Shown: positions 1 to 9,108 of the stretch, in pieces
Layout: each line of letters begins with the position of its first letter
How positions within the stretch are numbered: the stretch's first letter is position 1
Source of the DNA: Flectonema sp. DT1601
Lineage: Eukaryota; Euglenozoa; Diplonemea; Diplonemida; Diplonemidae
DNA: 64,000 nt
Assembly (NCBI GenBank): GCA_964019425.1
Contig: OZ025791.1
Span: 310,001 to 374,000 of the forward strand
Direction of reading: 5' to 3'
The notes under the pieces: model-generated
The model's database searches: none
What the model was told of the DNA's origin: nothing
Seen by the model: only the letters and a program-made list of their open reading frames with translations
Program-made: the position numbers and the translations under genes

Positions 1-78
1 CATCATCATGACCAAAGGAATAGCGCTACAAGCTGTAGGACCACAATACGTATCGCAAAGTACTAAACCACCTGAGGT

Positions 79-1244
79 CATTATGAATTCTACTTAAACG
101 GTTCAGCTCCTGGTGGTAGTGGAGCTGTAGGTGGCTTGTTTGTGTACTTAACCATCACTTCCTCGTATCCGTTAACATGAAAAATCCCGTGTGGCGTTCC
201 AGGTACCTTAACATCATGAAGCCAGTTTAGTAGAGACTGTTTGTTGTTTATTTTAATAAAAGCAATCTATTTTCTAACAAAAAAAAAAAAACCTATCAAT
301 CTGTTTAAAAAACATACTAATGATTCCTGTCTCCCTTTTGCATAGAATGCCAACATGCAACATGGGTCGAGTTCTGATGCTGATAAAGCAGCAAGTTTGC
401 GAGGTTGTTCAGTAACACCCAACGTTGACTTATCAATGCAAGCTGGTTGTACTCTGTGAGGATCGAGGTATACCAAACGATTACTTTTACAACCAATAAT
501 ATAAATAGCTCTTTTTGGTCTACCACCCAGAACACCAACAGTAAAGTCACACTTCAAACAAGCAGTGAGGATTGTTAGATTTCGTTCATCTACAGTGATT
601 CCCAACATTAAAGGAATTAAGACTAAAACTCCTCCTAAAGCTCCTCCTTTTATAACTCCTTTAGCAGATATCATTTGCTCAATTACAACTTCTACTCGAA
701 GAGGACTTTCTTCCGGGATGAACGTCGCTGAAGAGACCAAGTCTTTTACAACTCGTCCGAGTACAGATTGTGAAAACCATTGTCCGGGTTCTTTTCCGTA
801 TGATGCTCCTTTTAAAGCAATCTTTTGAAGGGAAAAAGGCGCCGAAGGCAAGTCATAGAAATGATGAAATAACTTATCAGGTGTTGTTTGTAAATGTAGT
901 CTCAACACTTCCATTAATAACATTTGACCTGTGCGGTGAACACAACCCCACCCGGTGTCGTATGACATTGAATCGGGTAGGCCAGCGAGACCTTTTCTGT
1001 AACTGAACCAAACAAAATCTGACAGAACTTTATAAAATTCTGGTCCTTCCTCATCAAAACGTTTCCTCCCAACCATATGAATTAAATCCGGCACCTCAGG
1101 GCCGAATACTCTATCACCTGCACACCAAGCATCATTCCACGCCACCTTCACGGAGTATAACCCATGAAAGGCTGCACTCTTCATTCCTCCCCACTGTAGT
1201 TCCGGAATAGTTACCCAAGAGCCTACGTCCGGCTCTGTAATCAT
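79..1244 (-). CDS. ATG4: ATG4-family autophagy cysteine protease, two exons
   Basis: Cysteine peptidase of family C54, which trims ATG8 so it can be lipidated and later delipidates it during autophagosome turnover in the cytosol. Exon 1 is 318-1244 and exon 2 is 90-236, with the stop at 90-92; the few bases below 90 in this span are downstream sequence. The intron, 237-317 (81 nt), starts GTATGT and ends CAACAAACAG, and splicing gives 357 residues. The family signature DTGWGC gives catalytic Cys101, and YLDPH supplies Asp261 and His263. The later SELDPCC motif and the exon-2 residues (LNWLHDVKVPGTPHG) fit the family C-terminus. Without splicing, the frame would run from Leu309 into a T-rich stretch with no family similarity. 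A GTGCAG acceptor lies 4 nt before the chosen ATG. Family assignment is firm; the start is likely but unproven. Confidence 0.9.
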
Positions 1245-1595
1245 CCACCTGCACCCCCCCCAGGATGCTGTGAAAAGGAAAATTAGTTTAGTTTGGTATT
1301 CCCCTGCCGTACATCTTTATCGCTCACTTTCTCCCAAGGGTTTAATCAAAAGAAGTTATCACAAAATAAAAAAATTTTACCGATCTGCATTCTTAAAGAT
1401 AGTCATGTGTGTTGTGTGTCAGCTGTTAAGTAATAATTCTAAAACAACATCGTAAGTGAGCAGTCAGTAATAATATAAAGAATCTGAAAATCAGCCACAT
1501 TAGTAACTCGACTCTCTGAGGAATACTATCTCTGATATCCTTTTGGAGGTCTTTAGAGTTACGATCAGATGCAAACATCGGAGAAGTGTAGCAAC
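1245..1595. other. intergenic spacer between ATG4 and PanK
   Basis: This 351-bp spacer holds no coding exon that I can recognise. Read on the minus strand it contains the TTTTCACAG and GTGCAG acceptors just upstream of the ATG4 start and a run of eight G. The remainder is AT-rich and would be the 3' UTR of pantothenate kinase. Confidence 0.6.
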
Positions 1596-2813
1596 TCATG
1601 TTTTGATTTCTTCTTTAGTGTTAGTGTTTGAGTTGTCAGCTCCTGAATACGAGTCGAATGTTTTTATGAGACAGCCAAGAGCACCTGCGTAGTCAGCATG
1701 TTGAACAAACAAGGCTTCGCTGTCGATAAGTGAACAGTAATTAGAAAGTTTTGTTTGAGATATATCATTGCCTCGAAGGAAACCTCCGGTAAAGAAAAGT
1801 GTTTGGCATCCGTAGTTTTTAGCAAGTCCAGCAGCAACTTGTTGAATGGCTTGCGTAGTCATGTCGAGAATCGCAGCTGCGATCGAGTCCTTTGAAACGG
1901 ATCCGCAGTGCTTCATTCCAACTAATTTCCCAAATGAGCTTGCTGGGATGTGACTGGGAAGACCAAGTACCTGCTCTGCTTTCTCTCCATAAACATCGCC
2001 CACTGTTATGTTCACATCGTTTGTGTTTCCTTTCCTCGCTCTTTCAATAGCCGTTGGGAAGTCAATGTCTTCGCTAATAATTAATTTACACAATCCCAAA
2101 AAGGTACTTCCTCCTATTGAAGTTCCACCTATTCTCTCATGAGATGAATCAGTAATCTTTAGAACAGAGACGCCGCTACCAATGTTACAAAGTGCGCAAG
2201 GAAAGTCAGTAGTTGGATTAAAGTTTACAGGACTCTCAATACCATCTTTCATTGTATAAACAGTGTTAGGATGGAACTGAAGGATATGACGAAAGCCGAG
2301 AACAAGGGCATCGAATTCTCCAACTTTGTGATATTTAATACCTAAAGAAGTAGATACAGCTTCTTCAAACTTGTGTGCACCTCCACCAGTAGCGTATAAG
2401 TTATAAGAAGCTGACTCTCGAGGTGATGGTCGAGGGGAACTGATTAGAGTTCCCCTTAGACGTTCAGATATTAGTCGATCACAGTAAGGTTGAATTCGGT
2501 GAGTTGACCATTTCAAGAAGTGTAGAGTTCCTTTAAAAAACGGAGAATACATTTCCAACTCCTCAACTCTGACGCCAGTCTGTCCGAATCTCTTCATTCG
2601 GAGAATCTCTTTTCGTTCATTTTTCTGAAGGTAAACAATCTTTCCTGCAGTTCCTCCAATGTCAAGTCCGATTGCTCCAGAGTCTCTGAGTCCTTCTAAA
2701 TACCGAAATACTTCGTGTGATGATTTCATGTCATCATCATCTTGGTTTGCATTTGACGTTTTCAGTCCCAAATATCCCAACGCAGTATTAGTTAAGCTGA
2801 TTACTGCTCCCAT
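1596..2813 (-). CDS. PANK: pantothenate kinase, eukaryotic type II
   Basis: ATP-dependent phosphorylation of pantothenate, the committed step of coenzyme A synthesis. A single exon of 405 residues carries the acetate/sugar kinase fold: phosphate loop LDIGGTAGK (about 50-58), ATGGGAHKFE (141-150), the KVGEFDAL region (163-170) equivalent to the segment with the catalytic Glu in human PANK, NIGSGVSVL (210-218) and RIGGTSIGGSTFLGLC (227-242). VYGEKAEQVLGLP and ASSFGKLVG follow in the family order, then a second glycine loop FFTGGFLRGN near 345. The N-terminal 40 residues and the Asn/Thr-rich tail are variable extensions. A GACAG acceptor lies 12 nt before the ATG. The stop is TGA. Length matches single-domain eukaryotic PanK; there is no fused DUF89 phosphatase domain. 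Confidence 0.95.
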   Translation of the reverse strand: MGAVISLTNTALGYLGLKTSNANQDDDDMKSSHEVFRYLEGLRDSGAIGLDIGGTAGKIVYLQKNERKEILRMKRFGQTGVRVEELEMYSPFFKGTLHFLKWSTHRIQPYCDRLISERLRGTLISSPRPSPRESASYNLYATGGGAHKFEEAVSTSLGIKYHKVGEFDALVLGFRHILQFHPNTVYTMKDGIESPVNFNPTTDFPCALCNIGSGVSVLKITDSSHERIGGTSIGGSTFLGLCKLIISEDIDFPTAIERARKGNTNDVNITVGDVYGEKAEQVLGLPSHIPASSFGKLVGMKHCGSVSKDSIAAAILDMTTQAIQQVAAGLAKNYGCQTLFFTGGFLRGNDISQTKLSNYCSLIDSEALFVQHADYAGALGCLIKTFDSYSGADNSNTNTKEEIKT

Positions 2814-3498
2814 GTTCTTATTCAGCTGTCATTTGTGTATCCTATTCGTGATTATTAACAATTACAATACAAAACAGATGATGGTACTCCTACATTATAA
2901 TATCTGTCAAATAAATAAATAAAAAAAACAAATCACTCAATGTCACTTTGACCACCACTATAAGATCATCCAGAGAACGAAAAGACAGACATGAAAGGGA
3001 CACGTGACTATAAATAAAGTAAAACCAAACTTAAAAAAGTCATCGTTAATTAAACTTTTAGCAAAGTAATTACATTATAAGTTATTTGTCTCAGGAAGGC
3101 TATCATTGTTAGGAATTATAATTTCTTTGTGAAATCGGTGCATACACAAGCTAATGAATGCTTATCTTTTGTAATGATGATGATGAGAGCGCACTCGATT
3201 ACTTAAATACTTCGTGACATATCATCCAACTGTTTTCTTACTACAGAGCTCTTTGAGAGCACCTGTCATGCTTTGCGTACGTGTAATAAAAGAGAACACC
3301 GAGAGGAGTATCGATGGTACAAATACTACTCAGTCTGAATCATTAGAATCGAAATGTTGAAAGGAGAGGAAAAGAGAACATCACCTGAACAGTTTTTAAA
3401 CTAAAATAAAAGAAGAGAGACGCACTGCCAGTATGTTATTCCCAAAAAACGGTTTACTTTTGATTATATTTTTTTTTTTATTTTTTTTATTGGTTTTT
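2814..3498. other. intergenic spacer between PanK and the dehydrogenase-like gene
   Basis: AT-rich spacer of 685 bp. The end near 3498 carries a T-rich run (3471-3490) directly beside the stop of the next gene, so it lies in that gene's 3' UTR. No exon, tRNA or strong hairpin was found. Confidence 0.55.
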
Positions 3499-4932
3499 CT
3501 ATTCTTCAAATTCGAAGACTGCACCAGTCTTAGTAAGTCTGTCTAAATATGGCATTCCACAACCAGAGGCTGGGGTAAGAACTCCAGCAGTTCCTGGAAG
3601 TTTTGATGGGTCAGTGAGGGCAAGTGTTAAACCAGCCTCTGCAACCATTCTTGCAGTCTCTCTGTAACCAGGGTCAGTAGGGAAGTACAAGTGTGACTTC
3701 ACATTTGTTCCTTCTACCTCACCCTGAGCGTGGGTATGAACGTACAACCAGTTTTTGTTCATCGATTTTTCAGACGGACCCGATCCTGGTGCTGGCAACA
3801 CGTACTTCTTAGCGAGTGCCAACAATGGCGGACAGAAGAAAGTAACACCGAGAGTCAACATTCTGAACATATCTAAAATACCAGCGAAGAACCCTGGCAG
3901 TGCGAGACCTTCTCTGTAAGTAATATGTGGTCCGTAATTGTTAAGAGCGTTGCTTCTCTTAACGCAGCAAGCGTTGCACTCGGCCATGACGAACGGAGCT
4001 GTCCAAGTCTTCTCCTGCTTATCATAAGACAGGTACTTAACGAGGTCGAAACGGGTCTTTGCTTTTGATTGATCTCCTTCAGCTGTGTGCATTAAAGGAT
4101 CGTATTTAATGTGTGATTGGTACTTAGTAGTTCCAAAGATAATCATTAGTATTGTAGCGATGGTACCACCAGATGCCTCAGCTTTGATGTAGTCGTAACA
4201 CTGAACTGACTTAAGAGGAGTGTCGAAGCGATCTTTCAATCTGTTTGCAGACGCCAAGACTGACAAGTCCCATGGGACGCAGTCGTGACCACAGAATGAG
4301 ACAATGCGAGCTCCGGTTTCTTTACATTTGGAATCGAATCTGTCAATCATTTCCCTGACCCAGTCAGTCTCTCCAGTGATGTCGGAGTAGTGAGTGCCGT
4401 AGTTTGCGCAAAACTTCACAATTGGAGTTCCATAGCTCTGAAATGGACCAACAGTTGTGACGATAGCCCTAGTGTTGTAAATAAGATCATGAAGAGTGTC
4501 CTCATTGTTAGTATCAGCTACAATAATATCGAGATCTGGTAGCCCTAACTTGTCTTTAATCTTCTGAAGTGCATCAGCTCTTCTTCCAGCAATAGCCCAT
4601 TTTACTTCTCTTCCAATACCGTATTGCTTTGCCATATAAGCAGCAGCAAGGCCTCCAGTAAATCCAGTTACCCCGAATAGAACAACGTCGTATTTTCTGT
4701 CTTTGTGGGACAGAAGAGGATGCTTCAAAGTCAGCTTGTCATCATCAGGGTTGGATATGCGAATTGTCTTCTTTCCTCTAAGGATAAACCTTATGATGTT
4801 GAAACCAATAGTGAGAGGGACTACTACAACTCCAATCATTCCAATCACGGTGAAAGACATTATTCCAACCACTACTCTGATGGTATTGGATCCGGGAAGT
4901 TGTTTCCCATCTTTTTGCCAAAGTGTCGACAT
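3499..4932 (-). CDS. saccharopine dehydrogenase-like membrane oxidoreductase (SCCPDH family)
   Basis: A 477-residue single-exon protein. An N-terminal hydrophobic stretch (about 18-51) should anchor it in a membrane. A Rossmann nucleotide-binding motif GVTGFTG follows (87-93), preceded by YDVVLF as in SCCPDH and mycobacterial trans-acting enoyl reductases. Further family landmarks are WAIAGRR (112-118), the IVADTNNEDTL segment and TVGPFQSYG. Members lack demonstrated saccharopine dehydrogenase activity; SCCPDH is associated with lipid droplets. The N-terminal membrane anchor placed before the Rossmann domain is unusual, since SCCPDH normally has its hydrophobic segment near the C-terminus. 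A textbook acceptor (CCTCTTTTCAG, CAG at 4944-4946) lies 11 nt upstream of the ATG. Substrate cannot be inferred. Confidence 0.87.
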   Translation of the reverse strand: MSTLWQKDGKQLPGSNTIRVVVGIMSFTVIGMIGVVVVPLTIGFNIIRFILRGKKTIRISNPDDDKLTLKHPLLSHKDRKYDVVLFGVTGFTGGLAAAYMAKQYGIGREVKWAIAGRRADALQKIKDKLGLPDLDIIVADTNNEDTLHDLIYNTRAIVTTVGPFQSYGTPIVKFCANYGTHYSDITGETDWVREMIDRFDSKCKETGARIVSFCGHDCVPWDLSVLASANRLKDRFDTPLKSVQCYDYIKAEASGGTIATILMIIFGTTKYQSHIKYDPLMHTAEGDQSKAKTRFDLVKYLSYDKQEKTWTAPFVMAECNACCVKRSNALNNYGPHITYREGLALPGFFAGILDMFRMLTLGVTFFCPPLLALAKKYVLPAPGSGPSEKSMNKNWLYVHTHAQGEVEGTNVKSHLYFPTDPGYRETARMVAEAGLTLALTDPSKLPGTAGVLTPASGCGMPYLDRLTKTGAVFEFEE

Positions 4933-5449
4933 ATTTCTTTATGCTGAAAAGAGGGTTTTAAATTAATATTTGGAGTCTTTTATTCTCATCTTACAGCATT
5001 GATAAAACTCTACAAGATAGAAACTGCTTGCTGCCGGGGGGTAAAAATAGTTACATAGCACAAAGGAAATTGCACTCTATTCTCCGCGACTTTCTTTTTG
5101 ATCAAAACACTTGTTCTTACCGAAACAGGTGCAGAACTTTTATTCCCAATTTGTGCTTTATTCGCACTTCTGACTTACAAACGTTATCAATTTCCTGCTT
5201 TCAAAAAGAGTACAAAAGACTGTTGCTAATTTTTTAACTTATTGTTCGTAGATGTGGTTAACTGTGCCACTACGACTGCTTTGGTAAGAAGACAACTCAA
5301 CAGGTGTACGGCTTCTTAGGATATTATTTTGATAAATACTTTGCCACGGGGAACTGGGTGAAGGGGCCAAGCAACCCCGTGAAGAATACACACAGTAAGA
5401 CGGGATGAAACACTCTTAAGAAGGAGGGTGGCAAAGAACATGACTAGAT
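4933..5449. other. intergenic spacer with a GC-rich inverted repeat
   Basis: Lies between the SUMO stop and the dehydrogenase start. It includes a locally GC-rich stretch (about 5250-5420) with a perfect 7-bp inverted repeat, CACGGGG at 5345-5351 and CCCCGTG at 5375-5381, enclosing 23 nt. Open frames of up to about 60 codons cross it on both strands but have no start and no family similarity. It could be a structured 3' UTR of SUMO or a small RNA gene. Confidence 0.4.
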
Positions 5450-5794
5450 TTAAAAAGAACCTCCAACCTGTTCAATCATAGCATCAATGACATCTTCGTT
5501 TTCCATGTCCAAGTCATCTGGAGTCTTTGCGTCATCAAGTGGACTGCCATCAAACAAGAATCTGACGGCTGATCTGTTAACCCCCTGCTTCTTGCAGTAG
5601 GCATCCATTAACTTCTTTAATACGGTGTTTCTACGGATTTTGAAAAACAGTTCTGCTCCGTCAGCGTTCACAACCTTCAGAGAGACCTGTTTTTGTTGAA
5701 TTTTGATAAAGAGCAAATACTTAATAAAAATACGGCGATTGAAGAAAAGACAAACCTGGTCAGACTCTGGTTTAACGTCACCGTTATCAGCCAT
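5450..5794 (-). CDS. SUMO: SUMO (small ubiquitin-like modifier), two exons
   Basis: Ubiquitin-like modifier conjugated to lysines of target proteins, mainly nuclear, by E1 (SAE1/UBA2) and UBC9. Exon 1 is 5756-5794 and encodes 13 residues; exon 2 is 5450-5686. The 69-nt intron (5687-5755) starts GTTTGT and ends CAACAAAAACAG. Spliced length is 91 residues. Diagnostic segments are LKVVNADGAELFFKI, LKKLMDAYCKKQGV, RFLFDG and DMENEDVIDAMIEQVGG. The mature C-terminal diglycine is at 88-89, followed by a two-residue propeptide Ser-Phe that a SENP/Ulp protease must remove. The N-terminus contains VKPE, a match to the sumoylation consensus, so poly-SUMO chains are plausible. Leaving the intron in would insert a hydrophobic stretch before the fold. 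A TTCATTCTCAG acceptor lies 20 nt before the ATG. Confidence 0.97.
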   Translation of the reverse strand: MADNGDVKPESDQVCLFFNRRIFIKYLLFIKIQQKQVSLKVVNADGAELFFKIRRNTVLKKLMDAYCKKQGVNRSAVRFLFDGSPLDDAKTPDDLDMENEDVIDAMIEQVGGSF

Positions 5795-6179
5795 ACTTAA
5801 TAAATGTAATTAATCTGAGAATGAATAAGGTTACAAGAAAAGATGTAAATACTAACAAACAGCTCACACAATCTGATAAGAAGGCACTCTAGACCACCCC
5901 GTTTTCACAAGAATAGTGTGAACACAAATAAGCCACTAGTGGGTGGTGAGCGACATCTATTTTTCGCTTTCCGACTATGACGATGATAGCCTGATGACTA
6001 ATAAAGGTCAAATGCTGTCAGTAATCAGCTTGTCAACCTACACAACGCTATGGGTAGCTGACGAAGCCGTAAAAACTGTCTGCTTTCTCCTCTGTGATGA
6101 TTATGCTTGGCTTACTCAGATAGTGAGCAGCTGCAGTCAGAAGACAGATTGAGTTCATATTTCTCAATTAACTTTTCTT
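5795..6179. other. intergenic spacer between SUMO and MtnB
   Basis: A 385-bp spacer holding the SUMO 5' acceptor region and the MtnB 3' UTR. The plus strand has an open frame of 69 codons (5943-6152) with no similarity I recognise and no conserved motif; I treat it as chance. Confidence 0.5.
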
Positions 6180-7006
6180 TCACTCAAATTTCTTCATCGT
6201 ACCGTCTACGTTGCGGTACTCTGATGCTTCAGGGACGGCAGCAGGGTCAATTCCAAGTTGCTTCATTTGAATGCAAAGTTTGAATAAATAATGATAGCAT
6301 TCACTCATTCCTTTTGCCTTTTCCCAAGTAGGTCCCCAAATGTACACTCCGTGACGGCGTACGAGAACTGCGTTAGACTTTGGGTAGGCCTTCATGGCTG
6401 CCTGCATACGCTCTTTAAGTTGAGCTTCGCGAGCAGTGTTTTCAATAATTGGAATTACTAAATCATCATAGTAGTTGTGAGCATCTGTAGTCGAACCAAC
6501 ACGAATTCCTTTAATCATTTCTAAGTGAGTGCACTTGAATTCCTTCTCGAAGAGCATTGTTACCATAACAGATTCCGGACTGTGGGAATGCATCACTGCC
6601 CCAGCACCTCTATCAGTGTAAGCATTCATAAAGAGAGGTGTACACTCACTCATTTTAAAAGGTTTCTCTGGCTTTGATAGAACGTCACCATCGATGTTTA
6701 TAATGAACAGATCTTCTGGTTGAATTCTTTCCTTTTGAACTCCACTTGGGGCCACAAAAATTTCATCTCCCAACTTAATTGAAATGCCTCCTCCGGTTCC
6801 GGTTGCCCACTCGTTACTGTAGAACTGTTTGTTGATTTGTATTGTTACCCAACTCGCAATCAGTTTTCGGTTTACAAGACAAGTAAAGTTTATCATACCA
6901 ATCTACACAACTCAGGGATTAGATGTCTTGGGTGTTCTTTGTCTAGTGAGTCGTACTTACAAACTTTCTTAGCTACCTGAGCATCATCAATACCACGTTT
7001 TGCCAT
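6180..7006 (-). CDS. mtnB: methylthioribulose-1-phosphate dehydratase (MtnB/APIP), two exons
   Basis: Zinc enzyme of the class II aldolase fold that dehydrates 5-methylthioribulose-1-phosphate in the methionine salvage pathway in the cytosol. Exon 1 is 6899-7006 (36 codons) and exon 2 is 6180-6824. The 74-nt intron (6825-6898) starts GTATGA and ends CAACAAACAG. The join restores the family sequence [12 protein letters not shown] followed by [13 protein letters not shown]. Further landmarks are [38 protein letters not shown] (zinc histidines), THLEMIKGI with the catalytic Glu, VPIIENTA, and [12 protein letters not shown] with the third zinc histidine. Total is 250 residues, normal for eukaryotic APIP. 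The start is chosen because ATG directly follows CATCTACAG and a C-rich CCCTGCAG acceptor lies 15 nt upstream. Ignoring the intron would give a wrong N-terminus beginning inside it. Confidence 0.96.
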
Positions 7007-7583
7007 CTGTAGATGAAATGTCTGCAGGGGGGGGAGTGATGTTTAATTATGTGAGGGAAGACGTTCTTCATCGAACAGAAATATTATTTACTTCTCCTGT
7101 AAATAATGAATGTTATATCATAAGAGAAATACTAAACTAAACATCCTTCCCATGCTAACTTAGAGCACAACCGAGTAAACACATGAGTAGAAGCGCACAG
7201 TGCAGCTTCCTTTGTAGTGATAACAGTATGGAGCTTTGAAGGGAAAAGATTCTATTCTTTCAACAATGGTACTCAAACGGTGAAGCTACGACCTTAGCTG
7301 TCATCCTGAGGATTGATCACTATTCTTAAAAAGAAAGGTTCCTGAGCTCAACTGTAGGCACATCGTCAACTACATGACGCTGACAAGAATCTTCTTATGA
7401 TTTCAAATCACAATATTTAGAGTCGTTGCTCAAGGAAGAGATGACTACTTGGTCTACTGAGACCTGTCTTCGAGGATGGGCATCATAGACGCCTTCTGTC
7501 CTAGAATGTCGCAGTCATATATTTCATTGGAGTTCTCAAAATAAAATGATTGAAAGAAAAAGAGATACCTCAACCACTGCAGT
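7007..7583. other. intergenic spacer between MtnB and the HAD-glutaredoxin gene
   Basis: AT-rich spacer of 577 bp. The MtnB-proximal end has a run of eight G on the plus strand (7026-7033), which reads as a pyrimidine tract before the presumed MtnB 5' acceptor. Nothing else is recognised. Confidence 0.5.
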
Positions 7584-8840
7584 CTACGCAGAGCTGCATT
7601 TCTCAATCTGAAATTTCAAGTCACCAGCAGCAACCTTTCCGTAGCAAAGTTCTTTCCCATTCACTGAGAATACTGGAATACGGAGGCGGTGCTTGTCTGC
7701 TTCTGCAGCCGGAAGATCAGACAGCATTTCAACAGAAATAGATGGCTCCTTGATACCCATCTCAGTGAGAGTATCTTCGAGAGCGATAATACCTTCTTCA
7801 CAAAGAGGACAGTCAGGACCACTAATAACTTTAAAGCTCAATTTTGAAGTCGAAGGACTCTCAGATAGTAGATCTTCTACGAATGTACTGATATTAGAAA
7901 ATGTTAAAGAAGGCGCTAAGAGTTGTTTAGCAGAACTTGCATTCTCTTGATCAGTAACACCTGACAATACCAACACTGAATGAAACATATCACCAGATTG
8001 ATTGGCTCCCTTGATGTCACTTAATAGATTGTCTCCAACGCAGTAGATTTTAGAAATGTCTTTGTGTTGTTTTCTTAACTGCTCCAAGGCATACTGATAC
8101 TGAACTGGATGTGGCTTTCCGTATCTGCGAACTTCTAAGTCGGTATCAGTTCCTGTTATCGCTTTGAACACAGCATTTATACATTCATAGAAAGCACCAC
8201 CAGCTAGTCTTGGGTGTGGGTGATCACCAGCAAACAGAATGTCATCATTAAACCAATACAATGGAACAGATTGTGAATTAGTTCTTTCTCCAGTAACTGG
8301 ATCAGTTAGTAACGTGTCAGTAATGAGTTGAAGTTCTGAATGCCAGTCGATAGGTTCACCAACTACAAAAACGGCATTAAAGAGAGTTTCCTCACAAGGA
8401 GGAGACAGAGAGGCATTGCGATCTTCTGATGGAGTGCTGCCAGCTCTCCATTTATGAGGGGTATTCTTAGGAAACTTGTGCATGTGGTCTTCAGACCATA
8501 CAGCATTCTTAAATCCATAAGCCTGAATAGCCTCTACTCCAGACTGTGTACCGCTGATGAGGATACGCTGTTCTTTTAGCTCTTTCATTCCCTCTAAAGG
8601 TGTGTGAGATACAATAACTCTTTCAGTTGGTACTTTGAACCCAATAATCTCACTCACACTCTCGGCCTTCTTCCCCTCTGTCCCTGACCCGTTTGTTAGC
8701 ATTACCCAGGGGATGTCATTGTTTGTTAGTTTTTGCAAAGCTGCACCTGACCCTTCGATGTTTGTATCACCTCTTATAAAAACACCATCAATATCTAATA
8801 TCGCAGCCTTTTGGAATAGTGGAGCTAATCTTCGCAACAT
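7584..8840 (-). CDS. CECR5/HDHD5-type HAD phosphatase fused to a glutaredoxin-like domain
   Basis: A 418-residue single-exon protein with two domains. Residues 10 to about 320 are a subfamily IIA HAD hydrolase: LDIDGVFIRG with Asp16 and Asp18, VMLTNGSG as motif II, YGKPHPVQYQYA as motif III, and CVGDNLLSDIKGA as motif IV. This matches CECR5/HDHD5, a mitochondrial HAD protein of unknown substrate. Residues about 332-415 form a thioredoxin-fold domain of the DUF836 glutaredoxin-like type: FKVISGPDCPLCEEG with the CPLC pair at 344-347, later RIPVFSVNGKEL, which includes the cis-Pro position. I chose the Met at 8840 because it follows a TTTTTAATCAAACAG acceptor by 18 nt and matches the family N-terminus; an in-frame Met at 8951 would add 37 non-homologous residues. 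The short MLRRLAPLFQK start could be a mitochondrial presequence. Confidence 0.92.
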   Translation of the reverse strand: MLRRLAPLFQKAAILDIDGVFIRGDTNIEGSGAALQKLTNNDIPWVMLTNGSGTEGKKAESVSEIIGFKVPTERVIVSHTPLEGMKELKEQRILISGTQSGVEAIQAYGFKNAVWSEDHMHKFPKNTPHKWRAGSTPSEDRNASLSPPCEETLFNAVFVVGEPIDWHSELQLITDTLLTDPVTGERTNSQSVPLYWFNDDILFAGDHPHPRLAGGAFYECINAVFKAITGTDTDLEVRRYGKPHPVQYQYALEQLRKQHKDISKIYCVGDNLLSDIKGANQSGDMFHSVLVLSGVTDQENASSAKQLLAPSLTFSNISTFVEDLLSESPSTSKLSFKVISGPDCPLCEEGIIALEDTLTEMGIKEPSISVEMLSDLPAAEADKHRLRIPVFSVNGKELCYGKVAAGDLKFQIEKCSSA

Positions 8841-9108
8841 TGTTGTTTTAAATGAGGGCTGTTTGATTAAAAATATAATAATGAGATTACTCTCAGGAAG
8901 ACTCAAATGTGTGATCGACTCTCGGGGCGAAACATCAACGAACCGAACCAAATTGATTGCCGAATGATTGATGCGAAATATTACGTAATAACGGAAGTTC
9001 TAAGATAAAACATGTCAGTCGAAGTCTGACGGAAATCATTTCACATCCACTCCAACAGATGAAGTTCTAATGTCCAATAGTTTAGTATCTCATATGTGAT
9101 GTGAATAC

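Noticed and set aside
1-81. Open frame from an ATG at 81 running off the left edge, just after the ATG4 stop
   Set aside because: Twenty-seven codons with no motif, only 8 nt after the previous stop and without a convincing acceptor; most likely 3' UTR.
318-549. Minus-strand frame inside ATG4 in another phase
   Set aside because: Shadow of the ATG4 exon; no independent support.
5943-6152. 69-codon plus-strand frame between SUMO and MtnB
   Set aside because: Opposite to all genes, no motif, no acceptor; chance.
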